64,000 nt of DNA from Streptomonospora litoralis. GTDB lineage: Bacteria; Actinomycetota; Actinomycetes; Streptosporangiales; Streptosporangiaceae. Below the pieces are notes generated by a model. The model was given only the letters and a program-made list of their open reading frames with translations, searched no databases and had not been told where the DNA came from. The position numbers and the translations under genes were made by a program. Shown here in pieces: positions 24,428-35,284 of this stretch. The stretch is taken from assembly GCF_004323735.1 (NCBI RefSeq), contig NZ_CP036455.1:801101-865100 (forward strand), read 5' to 3'. Position 1 is the stretch's first letter. Each line of letters begins with the position of its first letter.

Positions 24428-24691
24428 ATGGATTTGCCGATCGGGTACGGGCCCGACACTGAGATCGACCACGAGGGCATGAATCCCGTATGGCTGCAAC
24501 TCGCGGCGATTCTTGCGGCGCGCATCGAGGCCGGCAGGTACGTGCCCGGGCGTCCTGTCCCGTCGTTGAACCGGCTCCGGCAAGAGCTCGGTGTCGCTCG
24601 GGGCACCGCGGTCAAGGCCACGGATTACCTCGTCAAGGGTGGGCTTCTCCGAGCCGTCCATGGGCGGGGCGTTTACGTATTGCCGAGGTGA
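24428..24691 (+). CDS. Small GntR-type winged-helix protein
   Basis: 87 aa from ATG 24428 (a GTG at 24407 would add 7 residues). NPVWLQLAAILAARIEAGRYVPGRPVPSLNRLRQELGVARGTAVKATDYL is a complete GntR winged helix, and GRGVYVLPR is the final wing strand. There is no effector-binding domain, as in the two neighbouring GntR proteins, but the sequence is only distantly related to them. Probably a local transcriptional regulator; its target is unknown. Confidence 0.8.
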   Translation: MDLPIGYGPDTEIDHEGMNPVWLQLAAILAARIEAGRYVPGRPVPSLNRLRQELGVARGTAVKATDYLVKGGLLRAVHGRGVYVLPR

Positions 24692-24761
24692 CTGCGCGGC
24701 CGGTCGCCGGTTTGCGCTCCGGCGGCCGGCCGCTGGGCGCGCGAGTGCGTCCGCTGGTTGT

Positions 24762-24965
24762 TTACTCCTCTTCGGTGTCGAGGAGGGCGCCGAGGCGGCG
24801 CTGCATCTCCAAAGCCGTTTCGCGGACGGGGCCGAGCCAGAAGACGCGGTCTTCGGTCGCCTCGATCAGTTCATCCACGAGGTCGCGCAGTGCGCGCCGC
24901 TCGGCCTCGGTCAGCACGCAGTGGGCAGCGGGCGGTTGGGTTTCCGGAGGCTTGGCGGCGCTCAT
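24762..24965 (-). CDS. Small acidic helical protein, unknown
   Basis: 67 aa. ATG 24965 overlaps the stop of the upstream small gene by 4 bases (ATGA). The sequence is mostly one amphipathic charged helix pair (ERRALRDLVDELIEAT, then ALEMQRRLGALLDTEEE). There is no cysteine motif or membrane segment. Second gene of a two-gene operon divergent from the intact GntR gene, and likely controlled through the palindrome at 25311-25332. I do not recognise the family. Confidence 0.6.
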   Translation of the reverse strand: MSAAKPPETQPPAAHCVLTEAERRALRDLVDELIEATEDRVFWLGPVRETALEMQRRLGALLDTEEE

Positions 24966-25210
24966 CGGCCCACCCCCGCGAGCAGGGCGGGGGAGGCGGG
25001 CTTACGCGCGCCGAGTTGCAGTGATCCGGCGAACGCCCGGGGGCCCGAGAGGCCGCGCTGGCGCTCCAGCGCGGCGAGGGCGTAGGGACGTACTCGGGCA
25101 GTCCTGCGGACGGGCGCCGGAGATGACGGCGTGGGCACACTGATAGGCGTGCACACACCTGTGCGTCGACCGACTACGCAACGGAACGCGCGGACGATAA
25201 AGTCCGTCAT
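24962..25210 (-). CDS. Small basic protein, unknown, first gene of GntR-divergent operon
   Basis: 82 aa from ATG 25210, with AAGGAG 8 nt upstream, a convincing start. MTDFIVRAFRCVVGRRTG is followed by a Pro/Arg/Ala-rich, probably unstructured part. It overlaps the next gene by ATGA. Divergent from the intact GntR gene with 156 bp between the starts. No family recognised. Confidence 0.6.
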   Translation of the reverse strand: MTDFIVRAFRCVVGRRTGVCTPISVPTPSSPAPVRRTARVRPYALAALERQRGLSGPRAFAGSLQLGARKPASPALLAGVGR

Positions 25211-25310
25211 GTCATCAGCTCCTTGGTAACTGGTGGCCATGCCCCCGGGCCGGTGTCAGCGGTCGCGGGGGTCTTCGTGTAAACGAATGCTAATGGAACT
25301 CCTATACCCT

Positions 25311-25332
25311 CGTCTACCTACGTAGGTCGACG
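25311..25332. promoter_or_regulatory. 22-bp operator-like palindrome in the GntR divergent promoter
   Basis: The centre ACCTACGTAGGT is a perfect 12-bp palindrome. With flanking CGTC/GACG, the arms match at 10 of 11 positions. A further half-like site CTACCTTCGTCG lies just before the gntR ATG. It is placed between two divergent units, where a GntR repressor would control both. Binding is inferred. Confidence 0.6.
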
Positions 25333-25366
25333 CAGGCAGACGGAGGCGCTCTTCTACCTTCGTCGC

Positions 25367-25612
25367 ATGTCCGATGAAGAGATCGACTACGAGTCGCCCC
25401 TACCGCCGTACCGGCAGATTGCGGACGTCATCATCGGTGAGATCGAACGCGGAGAGCTGAGCCCGAACCGGCCGATCCCCTCCGAGGCCACGATGATCCA
25501 ACGCTGGGGGGTCGCACGTGACACCGCGCGGCGTGCTGTGCGCTATCTCCGAGAGCAGGGATACGCCTACACGGTTCCTCAACGCGGTACCTATGTGGCC
25601 GACCGCTCCTAG
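25367..25612 (+). CDS. Small GntR-type winged-helix regulator (intact copy)
   Basis: 81 aa. YRQIADVIIGEIERGELSPNRPIPSEATMIQRWGVARDTARRAVRYL is a full GntR helix-turn-helix, and QRGTYVAD the wing. No effector domain follows. It lies 35 bp after a 22-bp palindrome and is divergent from two small genes. Its damaged duplicate is at 24141. Likely an autoregulated repressor of this locus, similar in role to Kor-type regulators of actinobacterial mobile elements; that comparison is inference. Confidence 0.85.
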   Translation: MSDEEIDYESPLPPYRQIADVIIGEIERGELSPNRPIPSEATMIQRWGVARDTARRAVRYLREQGYAYTVPQRGTYVADRS

Positions 25613-25654
25613 GTTGACGACCACTAATTGACATCAAGCGGCCCGATGGCCGCC

Positions 25655-25708
25655 GAGCCTGTCCCTGCAGTCATTCTCGGCGCCGAAACCGACTCCAGGG
25701 ACAGACTC
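25655..25708. repeat. 54-bp imperfect palindromic intergenic element
   Basis: The arms begin GAGCCTGTC and end GACAGACTC, with CTCGGC/GCCGAA at the centre. The length is the same as the perfect palindrome at 33177-33230, and both are flanked by CGCC. Located between the gntR gene and recD2. It would form a long hairpin in RNA or a cruciform in DNA. Confidence 0.7.
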
Positions 25709-25836
25709 GCCGATCGCCGGGAGCCGGACCGCTCGCCAACAGGCCCGGTGGCCGCCAGCCCGGCCCCACCTCCAGCCTCGGTGTCCCCAGTGGGCGGCAT
25801 CATGGAGGCAACCGAGGTCGCGGAAAGGGAGTCCTG

Positions 25837-28107
25837 ATGGGTGCACGGTCGGATCGGGGCGGATCCCGTGGCTCCGGCGGCTCCGGTGAGCGTCCCTTCC
25901 GCCCCGCCGTGCTCGAAGGGGTGCTGGAGCGCATCACCTACGCCAACGAGGAGACCGGCTACACCGTCGCCAAGATCGACAACGGGCGCGGCGGTGGCGG
26001 CGGGGCCGACCTCACCACCGTGGTCGGTGCGCTGCTGGGTGCCCAGCCCGGGGAGTCGCTGCGGATGGAGGGGCGCTGGGGTTCGCACCCGCAGTACGGG
26101 CGGCAGTTCATGGTCGAAAACTACACCACCGTGCTTCCCGCCACCGTCCAGGGCGTGCGCCGCTACCTGGGATCCGGCCTGGTCAAGGGCATCGGCCCGC
26201 GGCTGGCGGAGCGGATCGTCGACTTCTTCGGGGTCGAGGCCCTCGACGTCATCGAGCAGACCCCCGAGCGGCTCATCGAGGTGCCCAAGCTCGGCCCCAA
26301 GCGCACCCGCCTGATCGCCGACGCCTGGGAGGAGCAGAAGGCCATCAAAGAAGTCATGGTCTTCTTGCAGGGCATCGAGGTCTCCACGTCGCTTGCGGTG
26401 CGGATCTACAAGAAGTACGGCGACTCCTCGATCTCCGTCGTGCGCAACGAGCCCTACCGGCTGGCCACCGACGTGTGGGGGATCGGGTTCAAGACCGCCG
26501 ACACCATCGCCCAGGCCGTCGGCATTCCGCACGACAGTCCCGAGCGGGTGATGGCCGGGATCCAGTTCACCCTCTCGGAGTCCACCTCCGACGGTCACTG
26601 CTACCTGCCCGAGGAGCGGCTCATCGCCGCCGCGGTGAAAATCCTGCAGGTCGACTCCGGCCTGGTCATCGAGTGCCTGGCCCGGCTGGTCGACGAGGAG
26701 GGGGTGGCCACCGAGAAGGTGCCCGGCCCCGACGGCGACGAGGTCACCGCCGTCTACCTGGTCCCCTTCCAGCGGGCCGAGGCGGCGCTCGCCGCGCAGC
26801 TGCGCGGGCTGCTGAACGCCGGCTCCGCCGATCGCCTGTCGGCGTTCTCCGACGTCGACTGGGGCGTCGCGCTGGAGTGGCTGGCTTCACGGACCGGCAC
26901 CGAGTTGGCGGCCGAACAGGAGGAGGCGGTCAAGCTGGCGCTGAGCCGCAAGGTCGCCGTCCTCACCGGCGGGCCCGGCTGCGGCAAGTCCTTCACCGTG
27001 TCCTCGATCATCACTCTCGCCGCCGCGAAGAAGGCCAGGATCATCCTGGCGGCGCCCACCGGCCGCGCGGCCAAGCGGCTGACCGAGCTCACCGGGCACG
27101 AGGCCTCGACGGTGCACCGCCTGTTGGAGCTGAAGCCGGGCGGCGACGCCTCCTACGACCGCGACAATCCGTTGGACTGCGATCTCCTCGTGGTGGACGA
27201 GGCCTCCATGCTCGACCTGCTGCTGGCCAACAAGCTGGCCAAAGCCGTGCCGCCGGGCGCGCACCTGCTGCTGGTCGGCGACGTGGACCAGCTGCCGTCC
27301 GTCGGCGCCGGCCAGGTGCTGCGCGACCTGCTGGACGAGCGCTCGCCGCTGCCGCAGGTGCGGCTGACCCATGTCTTCCGGCAGGCCCAGGAGTCGGGTG
27401 TGGTCACCAACGCGCACCGGGTCAACAGCGGAACCCCGCCGGAGTTCGCCGGTATGTCGGACTTCTTCCTGTTTCCCAGCGAGGAGACGGAGACGACGGC
27501 CGAGCTCACCGTGGACGTGGTCGCCAACCGGATCCCGCGCAAGTTCGGCCTCGACCCGCGGCGCGACGTCCAGGTGCTGGCTCCCATGCACCGCGGTCCC
27601 GCCGGTGCCGGCAACCTCAACACGCTGCTGCAGGAGGCGCTGACACCCCCGCGCGAGGGCGTGGCCGAGCGCCGCTTCGGCGGGCGCATCTTCCGCGTCG
27701 GCGACAAGGTCACCCAGATCCGCAACAACTACGAGAAGGGCGAGAACGGCGTCTTCAACGGCACTCTGGGCGTCATCACCGGCATCGACACGATCGAGCA
27801 GGCCGTCGCGGTGCGCACCGACGAGGACGAGGAGATCGGTTACGACTTCGCCGAGCTCGACGAGCTCGTGCACGCCTATGCCGTCACCGTGCACCGCTCA
27901 CAGGGCAGCGAGTACCCGGCGGTTGTGATTCCCGTCACAACGAGTGCGTGGATGATGCTCCAGCGCAACCTGCTCTACACCGCGATCACCCGCGCCAAGC
28001 GGCTCGTCGTGCTGGTGGGTTCGCGCCGCGCTCTGGCTCAGGCCGTCCGCAACGCCTCCGCTGGACGGAGATATACAGCTCTCGCGCAGCGTCTGGCTGA
28101 TTTCTGA
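25837..28107 (+). CDS. recD2: RecD2-type SF1B DNA helicase
   Basis: 756 aa, the normal length for RecD2 (longer than RecBCD's RecD). The N-terminal OB-like part is followed by tandem HhH regions (GIGPRLAERIVDFFG, GFKTADTIAQAVGI). Helicase motif I is TGGPGCGKSFT (~residues 378-388), motif II LLVVDEASM, then GDVDQLPSVG, and the C-terminal UvrD-like motif VHRSQGSEYPAVV. RecD2 is a 5'-3' helicase acting in recombination and repair without RecBC. ATG 25837 is preceded by AAAGGGAG. It appears to be a single-gene unit. Confidence 0.95.
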   Translation: MGARSDRGGSRGSGGSGERPFRPAVLEGVLERITYANEETGYTVAKIDNGRGGGGGADLTTVVGALLGAQPGESLRMEGRWGSHPQYGRQFMVENYTTVLPATVQGVRRYLGSGLVKGIGPRLAERIVDFFGVEALDVIEQTPERLIEVPKLGPKRTRLIADAWEEQKAIKEVMVFLQGIEVSTSLAVRIYKKYGDSSISVVRNEPYRLATDVWGIGFKTADTIAQAVGIPHDSPERVMAGIQFTLSESTSDGHCYLPEERLIAAAVKILQVDSGLVIECLARLVDEEGVATEKVPGPDGDEVTAVYLVPFQRAEAALAAQLRGLLNAGSADRLSAFSDVDWGVALEWLASRTGTELAAEQEEAVKLALSRKVAVLTGGPGCGKSFTVSSIITLAAAKKARIILAAPTGRAAKRLTELTGHEASTVHRLLELKPGGDASYDRDNPLDCDLLVVDEASMLDLLLANKLAKAVPPGAHLLLVGDVDQLPSVGAGQVLRDLLDERSPLPQVRLTHVFRQAQESGVVTNAHRVNSGTPPEFAGMSDFFLFPSEETETTAELTVDVVANRIPRKFGLDPRRDVQVLAPMHRGPAGAGNLNTLLQEALTPPREGVAERRFGGRIFRVGDKVTQIRNNYEKGENGVFNGTLGVITGIDTIEQAVAVRTDEDEEIGYDFAELDELVHAYAVTVHRSQGSEYPAVVIPVTTSAWMMLQRNLLYTAITRAKRLVVLVGSRRALAQAVRNASAGRRYTALAQRLADF

Positions 28108-28954
28108 CTACGGTCCCGAATTGCCTATTCGGCCTTCAGTGCGCGAGAGGGGCAGAATTGGTGGGTAACCATGCCGGTAAGGCAGGGCCTTCTTCTCTTA
28201 TGTAGCATAACCGGCGATTCGGACTACCTGTGCCGGTGGCTGCCGCAGAAGTCCGGCTCCGGATTCGTATAAGCGGACAAATGAAATATCGGCGCGCGTG
28301 CAGTAGCGTGTCCGGAGTCGGGCGCGGCACCGCTCCCTCTCCCCGTGCCGCCGCCCGAAGGTCGCGGTCGCGCCCGATCCCTCCCGGGCGCCGGCTCGGC
28401 CCGGCCGGGGGCGACGCCTTCTCCTAGGCGGGTGCGCATGCACACCGCCCGGGTGTCGCAATTAGGAGAACAGCGGTCGTCCCCGGCCGTTCCCATATGG
28501 TCATCCCGAGTTTTTCGAGTTTCCGCCCCGAGCGCACCCCCGGTTGAATAGGCTCACCGTATGAAGCGGAAACCGGAAGGGAATCCGCGCTTCGGTGGAT
28601 CGGGTCGTCCCCGTATCGGGAACCGGTGTCGGCGCAGGACGCCGGCCTGTTCTCGGGGCGGTCGCCTCGTTCCGCCGCCGCGCTCCAGCGGGCAGGCCGC
28701 CACCGCCGCCGGCGGGCACGGCCGTCCCGCGGTTCTCCCCGCGCCCACCGTGCTCCGCTTTTGCCGCACCGCCGAACTCTCACCGCGCAGGCCCTGCGCG
28801 TCCCCTCCGCGGCCGGTGCTCCGCACACGCAGCCTCCCAGGACGCTGACGCTCTTTCCACTCCCCCCGGAGAGCGTTGGCAACTCGGGCGCCGGCCGCCG
28901 GTCGGCGCCCGAGGGCTGCGCGGTCCCTCCTTCAGGCGCACCGGCGTGGCCGAC
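28108..28954. other. 847-bp region without a supported gene
   Basis: The first ~200 bp are noticeably AT-richer. A TAGGCT box ends 5 nt before an ATG at 28561, imitating the leaderless pattern seen elsewhere. However, the frame behind it is Arg/Pro-rich and resembles no protein. Nothing else is recognisable. Confidence 0.4.
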
Positions 28955-29275
28955 TCACCCAGGTGCCCTTCCGGCCCGGCGCAGCACGGCCTTGCCGCAG
29001 GTGACCGCCATGCCCGCGCCCGCACGCGCGAAGGCGAAATCCAGGTGCATGGATTCCGGGTCGTGGCGGGCCGAAACCGAGCCGATGCGCTGGTCGGGCC
29101 AGGCGGAGGCCGATTCGTCGAAGCAGCTGAAGTCGGTGACGCCCTCCAGCACCAGCGTGTAGTCGGCGGGCCCGTCCGGCCGGTCCAGCCGCAGTCCCAG
29201 AGCCACCCGGTGGCCGGGTGCGTCGACCCTGATACCCGTCAGCGTGGCCCCGCGCAGGTTGTCCAGCGTCGCCAT
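28955..29275 (-). CDS. Conserved-looking small protein, unknown
   Basis: 106 aa from ATG 29275, with GGAGG 8 nt upstream. A longer frame upstream is a shadow of the opposite strand. The sequence alternates short hydrophobic and polar stretches (TLTGIRVDAPGHRVALGLRL, YTLVLEGVTDF, LDFAFA), suggesting a beta-rich fold, with one Cys each in DFSCFDES and VTCGKAVLRR. No signal peptide or membrane helix. I do not recognise the family. Confidence 0.65.
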   Translation of the reverse strand: MATLDNLRGATLTGIRVDAPGHRVALGLRLDRPDGPADYTLVLEGVTDFSCFDESASAWPDQRIGSVSARHDPESMHLDFAFARAGAGMAVTCGKAVLRRAGRAPG

Positions 29276-29650
29276 GCGTGCGCACCTCCCGGCCGACCGC
29301 CGCGCGCCGCCGTCGGCGCCGGGCCACGCCGGACCCTGCCCGTTCGTCCCGCGGCCACACGGTTTCGGCCGGTTCCGGGCGGAGCGACCCGCGAGCCTCT
29401 CGGCCGAAGCGGCGCGCCGTCCGCGAAGAGTTCGGCGCGGAGCTTGTGCGCTGCGCAAGCGCGCAGGGTAGTCTCCGGAACACGCTGAGACGAATTCGTG
29501 ATCTAATCGACGAGAACCGTTTGCGGTCACCCGGATAAGGGGATTAGCGACGGCGACGACAGACGCCTCCCGAGCCGCCGTCGTATACGTGCCGCACTGC
29601 CGCCGCGTCGGGCGAAACGCCCGCCGGTGCCGACTGGAAAGGCCCTGCAC
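29276..29650. other. 375-bp divergent intergenic region
   Basis: It separates two divergent small genes and must hold both promoters. The middle is AT-richer. GGAAAGG just before 29651 is the ribosome site of the plus-strand gene. I see no clear operator. Confidence 0.4.
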
Positions 29651-30004
29651 GTGGGAACCCTCTCGACGCTTTCCGCCGCAGCTCCCGCGACCCCCGCCCA
29701 GGCCGTCACCGAGCTGCACGCCCGGCTGGCCGACGTGGGCGCACACCGCCTCTACGCGGGTGCCCTGGACCGCGTCGCCGTCCTCTCCGTCCGCCGCGGC
29801 CTGACCGTGTGGTGCTGGGGCGGGCTGTTCCGCTGGCGCGACGACGGCGGCGCCCAGGCGACCCACCCCGTCACCGATCCCGACGGCGCCGCCCGGCGGC
29901 TCTCCGCGGACCAGCGCACCGCGGGCATACAACCCCACACGGCGCCCGCAGCGCCTCCGCCCGCGCCCACCCCGGTCGCCGCGGCGGCACCCACCGCGGC
30001 CTGA
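29651..30004 (+). CDS. Small protein, unknown
   Basis: 117 aa from GTG 29651, with GGAAAGG 8 nt upstream. Residues ~15-85 look folded ([50 protein letters not shown]); the last ~25 are Ala/Pro-rich. No membrane helix. The pattern is that of small actinomycete conserved hypotheticals, with no function I can assign. Confidence 0.65.
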   Translation: MGTLSTLSAAAPATPAQAVTELHARLADVGAHRLYAGALDRVAVLSVRRGLTVWCWGGLFRWRDDGGAQATHPVTDPDGAARRLSADQRTAGIQPHTAPAAPPPAPTPVAAAAPTAA

Positions 30005-30126
30005 GGCACCCGGCACCGGCGTCCGCCGCCTCCGCCATGACGAGGCGGCGGACGAATCCCCGATACGCGTGCGTCGCGTACCGGCCGCCGCCCCCGCGCC
30101 GGAGCACCTGCCGCTACCGTTGCTCC

Positions 30127-30540
30127 GTGACACAGACGCAGATCGTCGTCGGCGCCGCGATCATCCGAAGCGGCGCCCTGCTCGCGGCCCAGCGATCCCA
30201 CCCCCCGCCCATGCGCGGGCGCTGGGAGCTGCCCGGCGGCAAGGTCGACCCCGGCGAATCCGACACCGACGCCCTCGTGCGCGAGTGCGAGGAGGAACTG
30301 GGCGTGCGCATCGCTCCCATCCGCCGCATCGGCGGCGACGTCTTCTTCCCCGCCCGTTCCGAGGGCCCCGAGGCCCTGCTGCGGGTGTGGATGGCCGAGT
30401 TGCCCGACGGCCAGCCCGAGCCCCGCGCCCTGGAGCACCTCTCGCTGCGCTGGCTGCGTGCCGACACCCTCGCCGGCGTCGACTGGCTGCCGGCCGACGT
30501 CCCCTTCCTCACCGAGATCCGGCCGCACCTGCGGGACTGA
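30127..30540 (+). CDS. NUDIX hydrolase (MutT-like)
   Basis: 137 aa from GTG 30127. The Nudix box is [24 protein letters not shown], matching GX5EX7REUXEEXGU with every key residue. [15 protein letters not shown] and RWELPGGK match the MutT/CTP-pyrophosphohydrolase branch that clears oxidised or unwanted nucleotides. TACCGT ends 6 nt before the start and no Shine-Dalgarno is present, so the message is probably leaderless. Substrate (8-oxo-dGTP or CTP-like) undecided. Confidence 0.92.
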   Translation: MTQTQIVVGAAIIRSGALLAAQRSHPPPMRGRWELPGGKVDPGESDTDALVRECEEELGVRIAPIRRIGGDVFFPARSEGPEALLRVWMAELPDGQPEPRALEHLSLRWLRADTLAGVDWLPADVPFLTEIRPHLRD

Positions 30541-30735
30541 CCCGGTGCCCGGCCCGGCGGCCGGTCCCGAGCGCAACGGTCGCCCGATCGGCCTGCCGTT
30601 GCGCGCCCGTTCCGCGCCTTCCCGCCGTGGTCCGGTGACCAGTCCGTTTCCCCCGGTGCGTGAAGCCCCCGCATAAACTGGAGGCGTGCCGCGGGAGTCG
30701 CGGCTCTTCCCACCAGATGAGATCGAGACACTCGC

Positions 30736-32622
<1,887 letters not shown>

Positions 32623-33103
32623 GCCGTGTTTGAGAACGCCGGCCTGCTGTGCGGCCTTGTTGGTCTGCCGGGTGGATGGGTGGTCTATAGCGGCGCCGAG
32701 GGCGGCGGGGGCTTGACCCGTGCCCAACGGGGCGGGTGCTCGCCGGTGGCGCATCCGGCGGGGTAGCGACGGCAGCAATGGGTCCGGGCCGGCGGACGTC
32801 GGTTCCGGTGCCCGCCGGTGGCGGTGTCGGCGGGGCGGGTCTGCTGGGCGGCCTTGTGGTCTGCCGGGTGTCGGGTGACTTCATGGAAAGGCGGCGGCGA
32901 CGGCAGCAACGTGGCCGGGCCCGCGCCCAACGGGCCGGGTGCTCGCCGGTGGCCCGCCCGGCGAGGCGGCGACGACGCCGGCGGTACACCGCGCCCGCGC
33001 CCCGCCGCGCGGCCCCGGCCGGTGCGGGCCCGGCCGCAACACGGCGACACCCAGTCGGCCCACCGGCGCCGGTAGGTCCCCTATGTCGGCCCATCCGGCG
33101 GTG

Positions 33104-33158
33104 TATCGCGAACTTGTGGCTGCGGAATACGCTTTCCTGCGACCATAAGTTCGCGATA
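33104..33158. repeat. Hairpin shared by both mosaic elements
   Basis: The outer arms TATCGCGAACTT/AAGTTCGCGATA are perfect; the inner part is imperfect. The same hairpin with ATCGTGAACTTATGG arms is at 56016-56068, with paired changes that keep the stem. This suggests the fold itself is maintained. Confidence 0.75.
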
Positions 33159-33172
33159 GACGGGCCAAGCCG

Positions 33173-33234
33173 CGCCGAGTCTGTCTGCAGGGCTGGATTC
33201 GGCGCCGAATCCAGCCCTGCAGACAGACTCGGCG
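33173..33234. repeat. Perfect 62-bp palindrome
   Basis: Both 31-base arms are exactly complementary with no loop, centred on GGATTCGGC/GCCGAATCC. Its inner 54 bp correspond to the element at 25655-25708. Perfect palindromes of this length tend to be unstable, so its exactness points to recent formation or correction. Confidence 0.85.
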
Positions 33235-33482
33235 GGACCGGTGCCACCTATTGCGGGGTCTCGACCAGCCAGGGGCCGGAATCCGGTGGAAACCGCGCAA
33301 TAGATGCGCCGACCGGCCCGCGGCGGCCCAACGCCGTCCCTGCCGGCCGCCGCCACCGGCGAGCACCCGATCCGGTGACCGCGGAGCCCGGCCATCCTCC
33401 GTCCTCGGCGCTGCCTTTCCGTACGACCACCCGCATCCCGGCAGACCAGCAAGAGCGCGCAGCAGACCTGAGCTGCACGGCC

Positions 33483-33792
33483 CGGCCGCCCCTAGCAGCC
33501 GGCCCACCCAGCACTTCCTCAACAGGGCCTGACCAGCTAGCGGGCCGCGCCCGTTCGGCCCGTCCCGTCCCGGGGCCTCAAACGCCGGAATCGCGGCTGC
33601 CGCGGCTGCTCGCGGCGTGTCGCACCGGCGGCCGCGATTTTGGGCGGGGACCGGCCGGACGGGCCGCTCGGCGGGAGAAAACCGGAGTTCCGTGGCGCTA
33701 CCCGCCGGTCGGCCCTAACCTTGGGTCACCAGGGTTCCGAGCGCCGGTGCGGGTCGGAGCCGCTCGCCTGAGACCCCCCGGAGGACGAGCCC
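33483..33792. other. Flank between the repeat element and the flavin monooxygenase gene
   Basis: No gene is supported. The ribosome site GGAGG lies 9 nt before the ATG at 33793. The promoter of the monooxygenase is presumably here but I cannot place it. Confidence 0.4.
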
Positions 33793-34962
33793 ATGGCAGA
33801 GCCGCATGCCGTCGTCGTCGGAGGCGGGGTCGCAGGGCTGTCCGCGGCCCTCGCTCTGCACCGGGTGGGCTGGGCGGTCACCGTCTGCGAGCGCGCGCCG
33901 GGGCTGGAGCCGGCCGAACTCGCCCTGGCGCTCGCCCCGAACGCGCTGCGGGCGCTCGACCACCTCGACATCGGCGAAGACGTCCGCAAGCGCTCCGCAC
34001 ATCAGGGGATCGCCGCCATCCGCCGCCGGGACGGCCGGTGGATCCTGCGCACGTCCGCCGAGGACACCCGGGAGCGGTTCGGCGACGCGGTGTGCGTGCT
34101 GCGCCGCGGCGAACTCAGCACCCTCCTGCTCAGTCGCTTGCCGGCTTCGGCCGTGCACACGGCGACCACCGCCACCGCGATCGAGGCGGGCGACACCCGC
34201 CGCCCCGCCCGCGTGGTCACCGACGCCGGCGAGCACACCGCCGACCTGGTGGTTCTGGCCGACGGGGCGCGCTCCGGGCTGCGCTCGGAGCTGTTCCTGG
34301 AGCACCCCGGCGCCGTCTACGCGGGGTTCACCTGCTGGAGCGCCGTCGTGGCCCGGCCCGCCGAACCCGCGGCCTTCGGCGAGACCTGGGGCCGCGGCGG
34401 TGTGGCCGGGGTGCTGCCTCTCACGGGCGACGAGGTTTTCTGCTACGCCACCGGCAATGCGCCCGCCGGCGGGCGCAGCGAGGACGAGCACGCCGAACTC
34501 CTCCGCCGCGTCGAGGGGTGGCACGATCCGCTGCCGCGGTTGGCCGCCGCCGCCCGACCGGAATCCGTGCTGCGCACCGACGTGTGGCATATCGACACGC
34601 CGCTGCCCGCCTACCACAAGGGCCGCATCGCGCTTGTCGGCGACACCGCGCACGCCATGACCCCCAACCTGGCCCAGGGCGCCTGCCAGGCGATCGAGGA
34701 CGCGGTGGTGCTGGCGCAGCACATCAGCGGGTCCATGGCCTATGTGCCGACCGCGCTGCAGTCCTACTCCGACGCCCGGCTGCCGCACACCACCACGCTG
34801 GTGCAGCGTTCGGCGCAGCTCGCCGAGGCCGTGCAGAGCGAGTCCCCGCTGGCCGCGGGGGTGCGCGACATGGCCGCGAAGGTGGTCGGCACCGCCGCAC
34901 CGACCCTCCTCGCCCGCTACACCAGGCCGGCCGACGGTGTGCGTGCCGGGGCGCGCCCCTGA
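33793..34962 (+). CDS. FAD-dependent monooxygenase (PHBH/aromatic hydroxylase type)
   Basis: 389 aa. The FAD-binding start is AVVVGGGVAGLSAALAL (~6-22), the DG motif is LVVLADGARSGLR, and the second FAD motif is GRIALVGDTAHAMTPNLAQGACQAIEDAVVLA (~270-300). These three motifs define group A flavoprotein hydroxylases, which use NAD(P)H and O2 to hydroxylate aromatic or similar substrates. No signal peptide. GGAGG precedes the ATG. It stands alone, so the substrate cannot be inferred. A terminator-like hairpin follows at 35067-35096. Confidence 0.92.
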   Translation: MAEPHAVVVGGGVAGLSAALALHRVGWAVTVCERAPGLEPAELALALAPNALRALDHLDIGEDVRKRSAHQGIAAIRRRDGRWILRTSAEDTRERFGDAVCVLRRGELSTLLLSRLPASAVHTATTATAIEAGDTRRPARVVTDAGEHTADLVVLADGARSGLRSELFLEHPGAVYAGFTCWSAVVARPAEPAAFGETWGRGGVAGVLPLTGDEVFCYATGNAPAGGRSEDEHAELLRRVEGWHDPLPRLAAAARPESVLRTDVWHIDTPLPAYHKGRIALVGDTAHAMTPNLAQGACQAIEDAVVLAQHISGSMAYVPTALQSYSDARLPHTTTLVQRSAQLAEAVQSESPLAAGVRDMAAKVVGTAAPTLLARYTRPADGVRAGARP

Positions 34963-35284
34963 GGTCAGGCCGCCAGTACGGCGCGAAGCACGGCGGCCGC
35001 GTCGGAGCGCAGCGTGGCGGCGTCGGGCGGGTCCGCCGACCCTGCGCCGGCGCGTAGCCGTCCCTACCGCAGGGGTCCGCACCGGGTCCCCTGCGGCGGC
35101 CGACCGCACGGCGGGCCGCGCGGACCTGCACCGCTGTGACAGCTTCCGGCCACCCGATCGGCGTGCCGCCGTTATCCAGTCGTGTCCCGATTTCGGGAAC
35201 GTGGAGGTCGTCTGCTGCGCCGCAGTTGTGCGGTCGGCTTCCCGCGGGCCGCCGATCGACCCTCCCCGACCGGAGACCCGTCAC
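34963..35284. other. 322-bp intergenic region with terminator-like hairpin
   Basis: Contains the hairpin at 35067-35096 and, in its right half, the unplaced promoter of the DUF4178 gene. Nothing else is seen. Confidence 0.4.
35067..35096 (+). terminator. Hairpin downstream of the flavin monooxygenase gene
   Basis: Perfect 9-bp arms CCGCAGGGG/CCCCTGCGG with a 12-base loop, 105 nt after the stop. There is no T-run, which is usual for high-GC actinomycete terminators. Confidence 0.45.

Larger units (their letters stand above)
32623..33482. repeat. Mosaic intergenic repeat element, copy 1
   Basis: About 860 bp directly after the typA stop. The left end (32644-32672) recurs identically at 55256-55284 and, inverted with 4 mismatches in 29, at 33437-33465 here, giving imperfect terminal inverted arms. 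A second internal copy of the left-arm motif lies near 32842-32905. The motif GGGTGCTCGCCGG appears twice forward (32734, 32939) and once inverted (~33358). The interior holds a ~55-bp hairpin (33104-33158) and a perfect 62-bp palindrome. No transposase or other coding sequence is recognisable. It resembles a non-autonomous, MITE-like element. Confidence 0.75.

Noticed and set aside
28561-28848. ORF with a leaderless-looking TAGGCT box
   Set aside because: The box spacing is attractive, but the translated sequence is Arg/Pro-rich without any folded pattern, and other frames across it are equally open.
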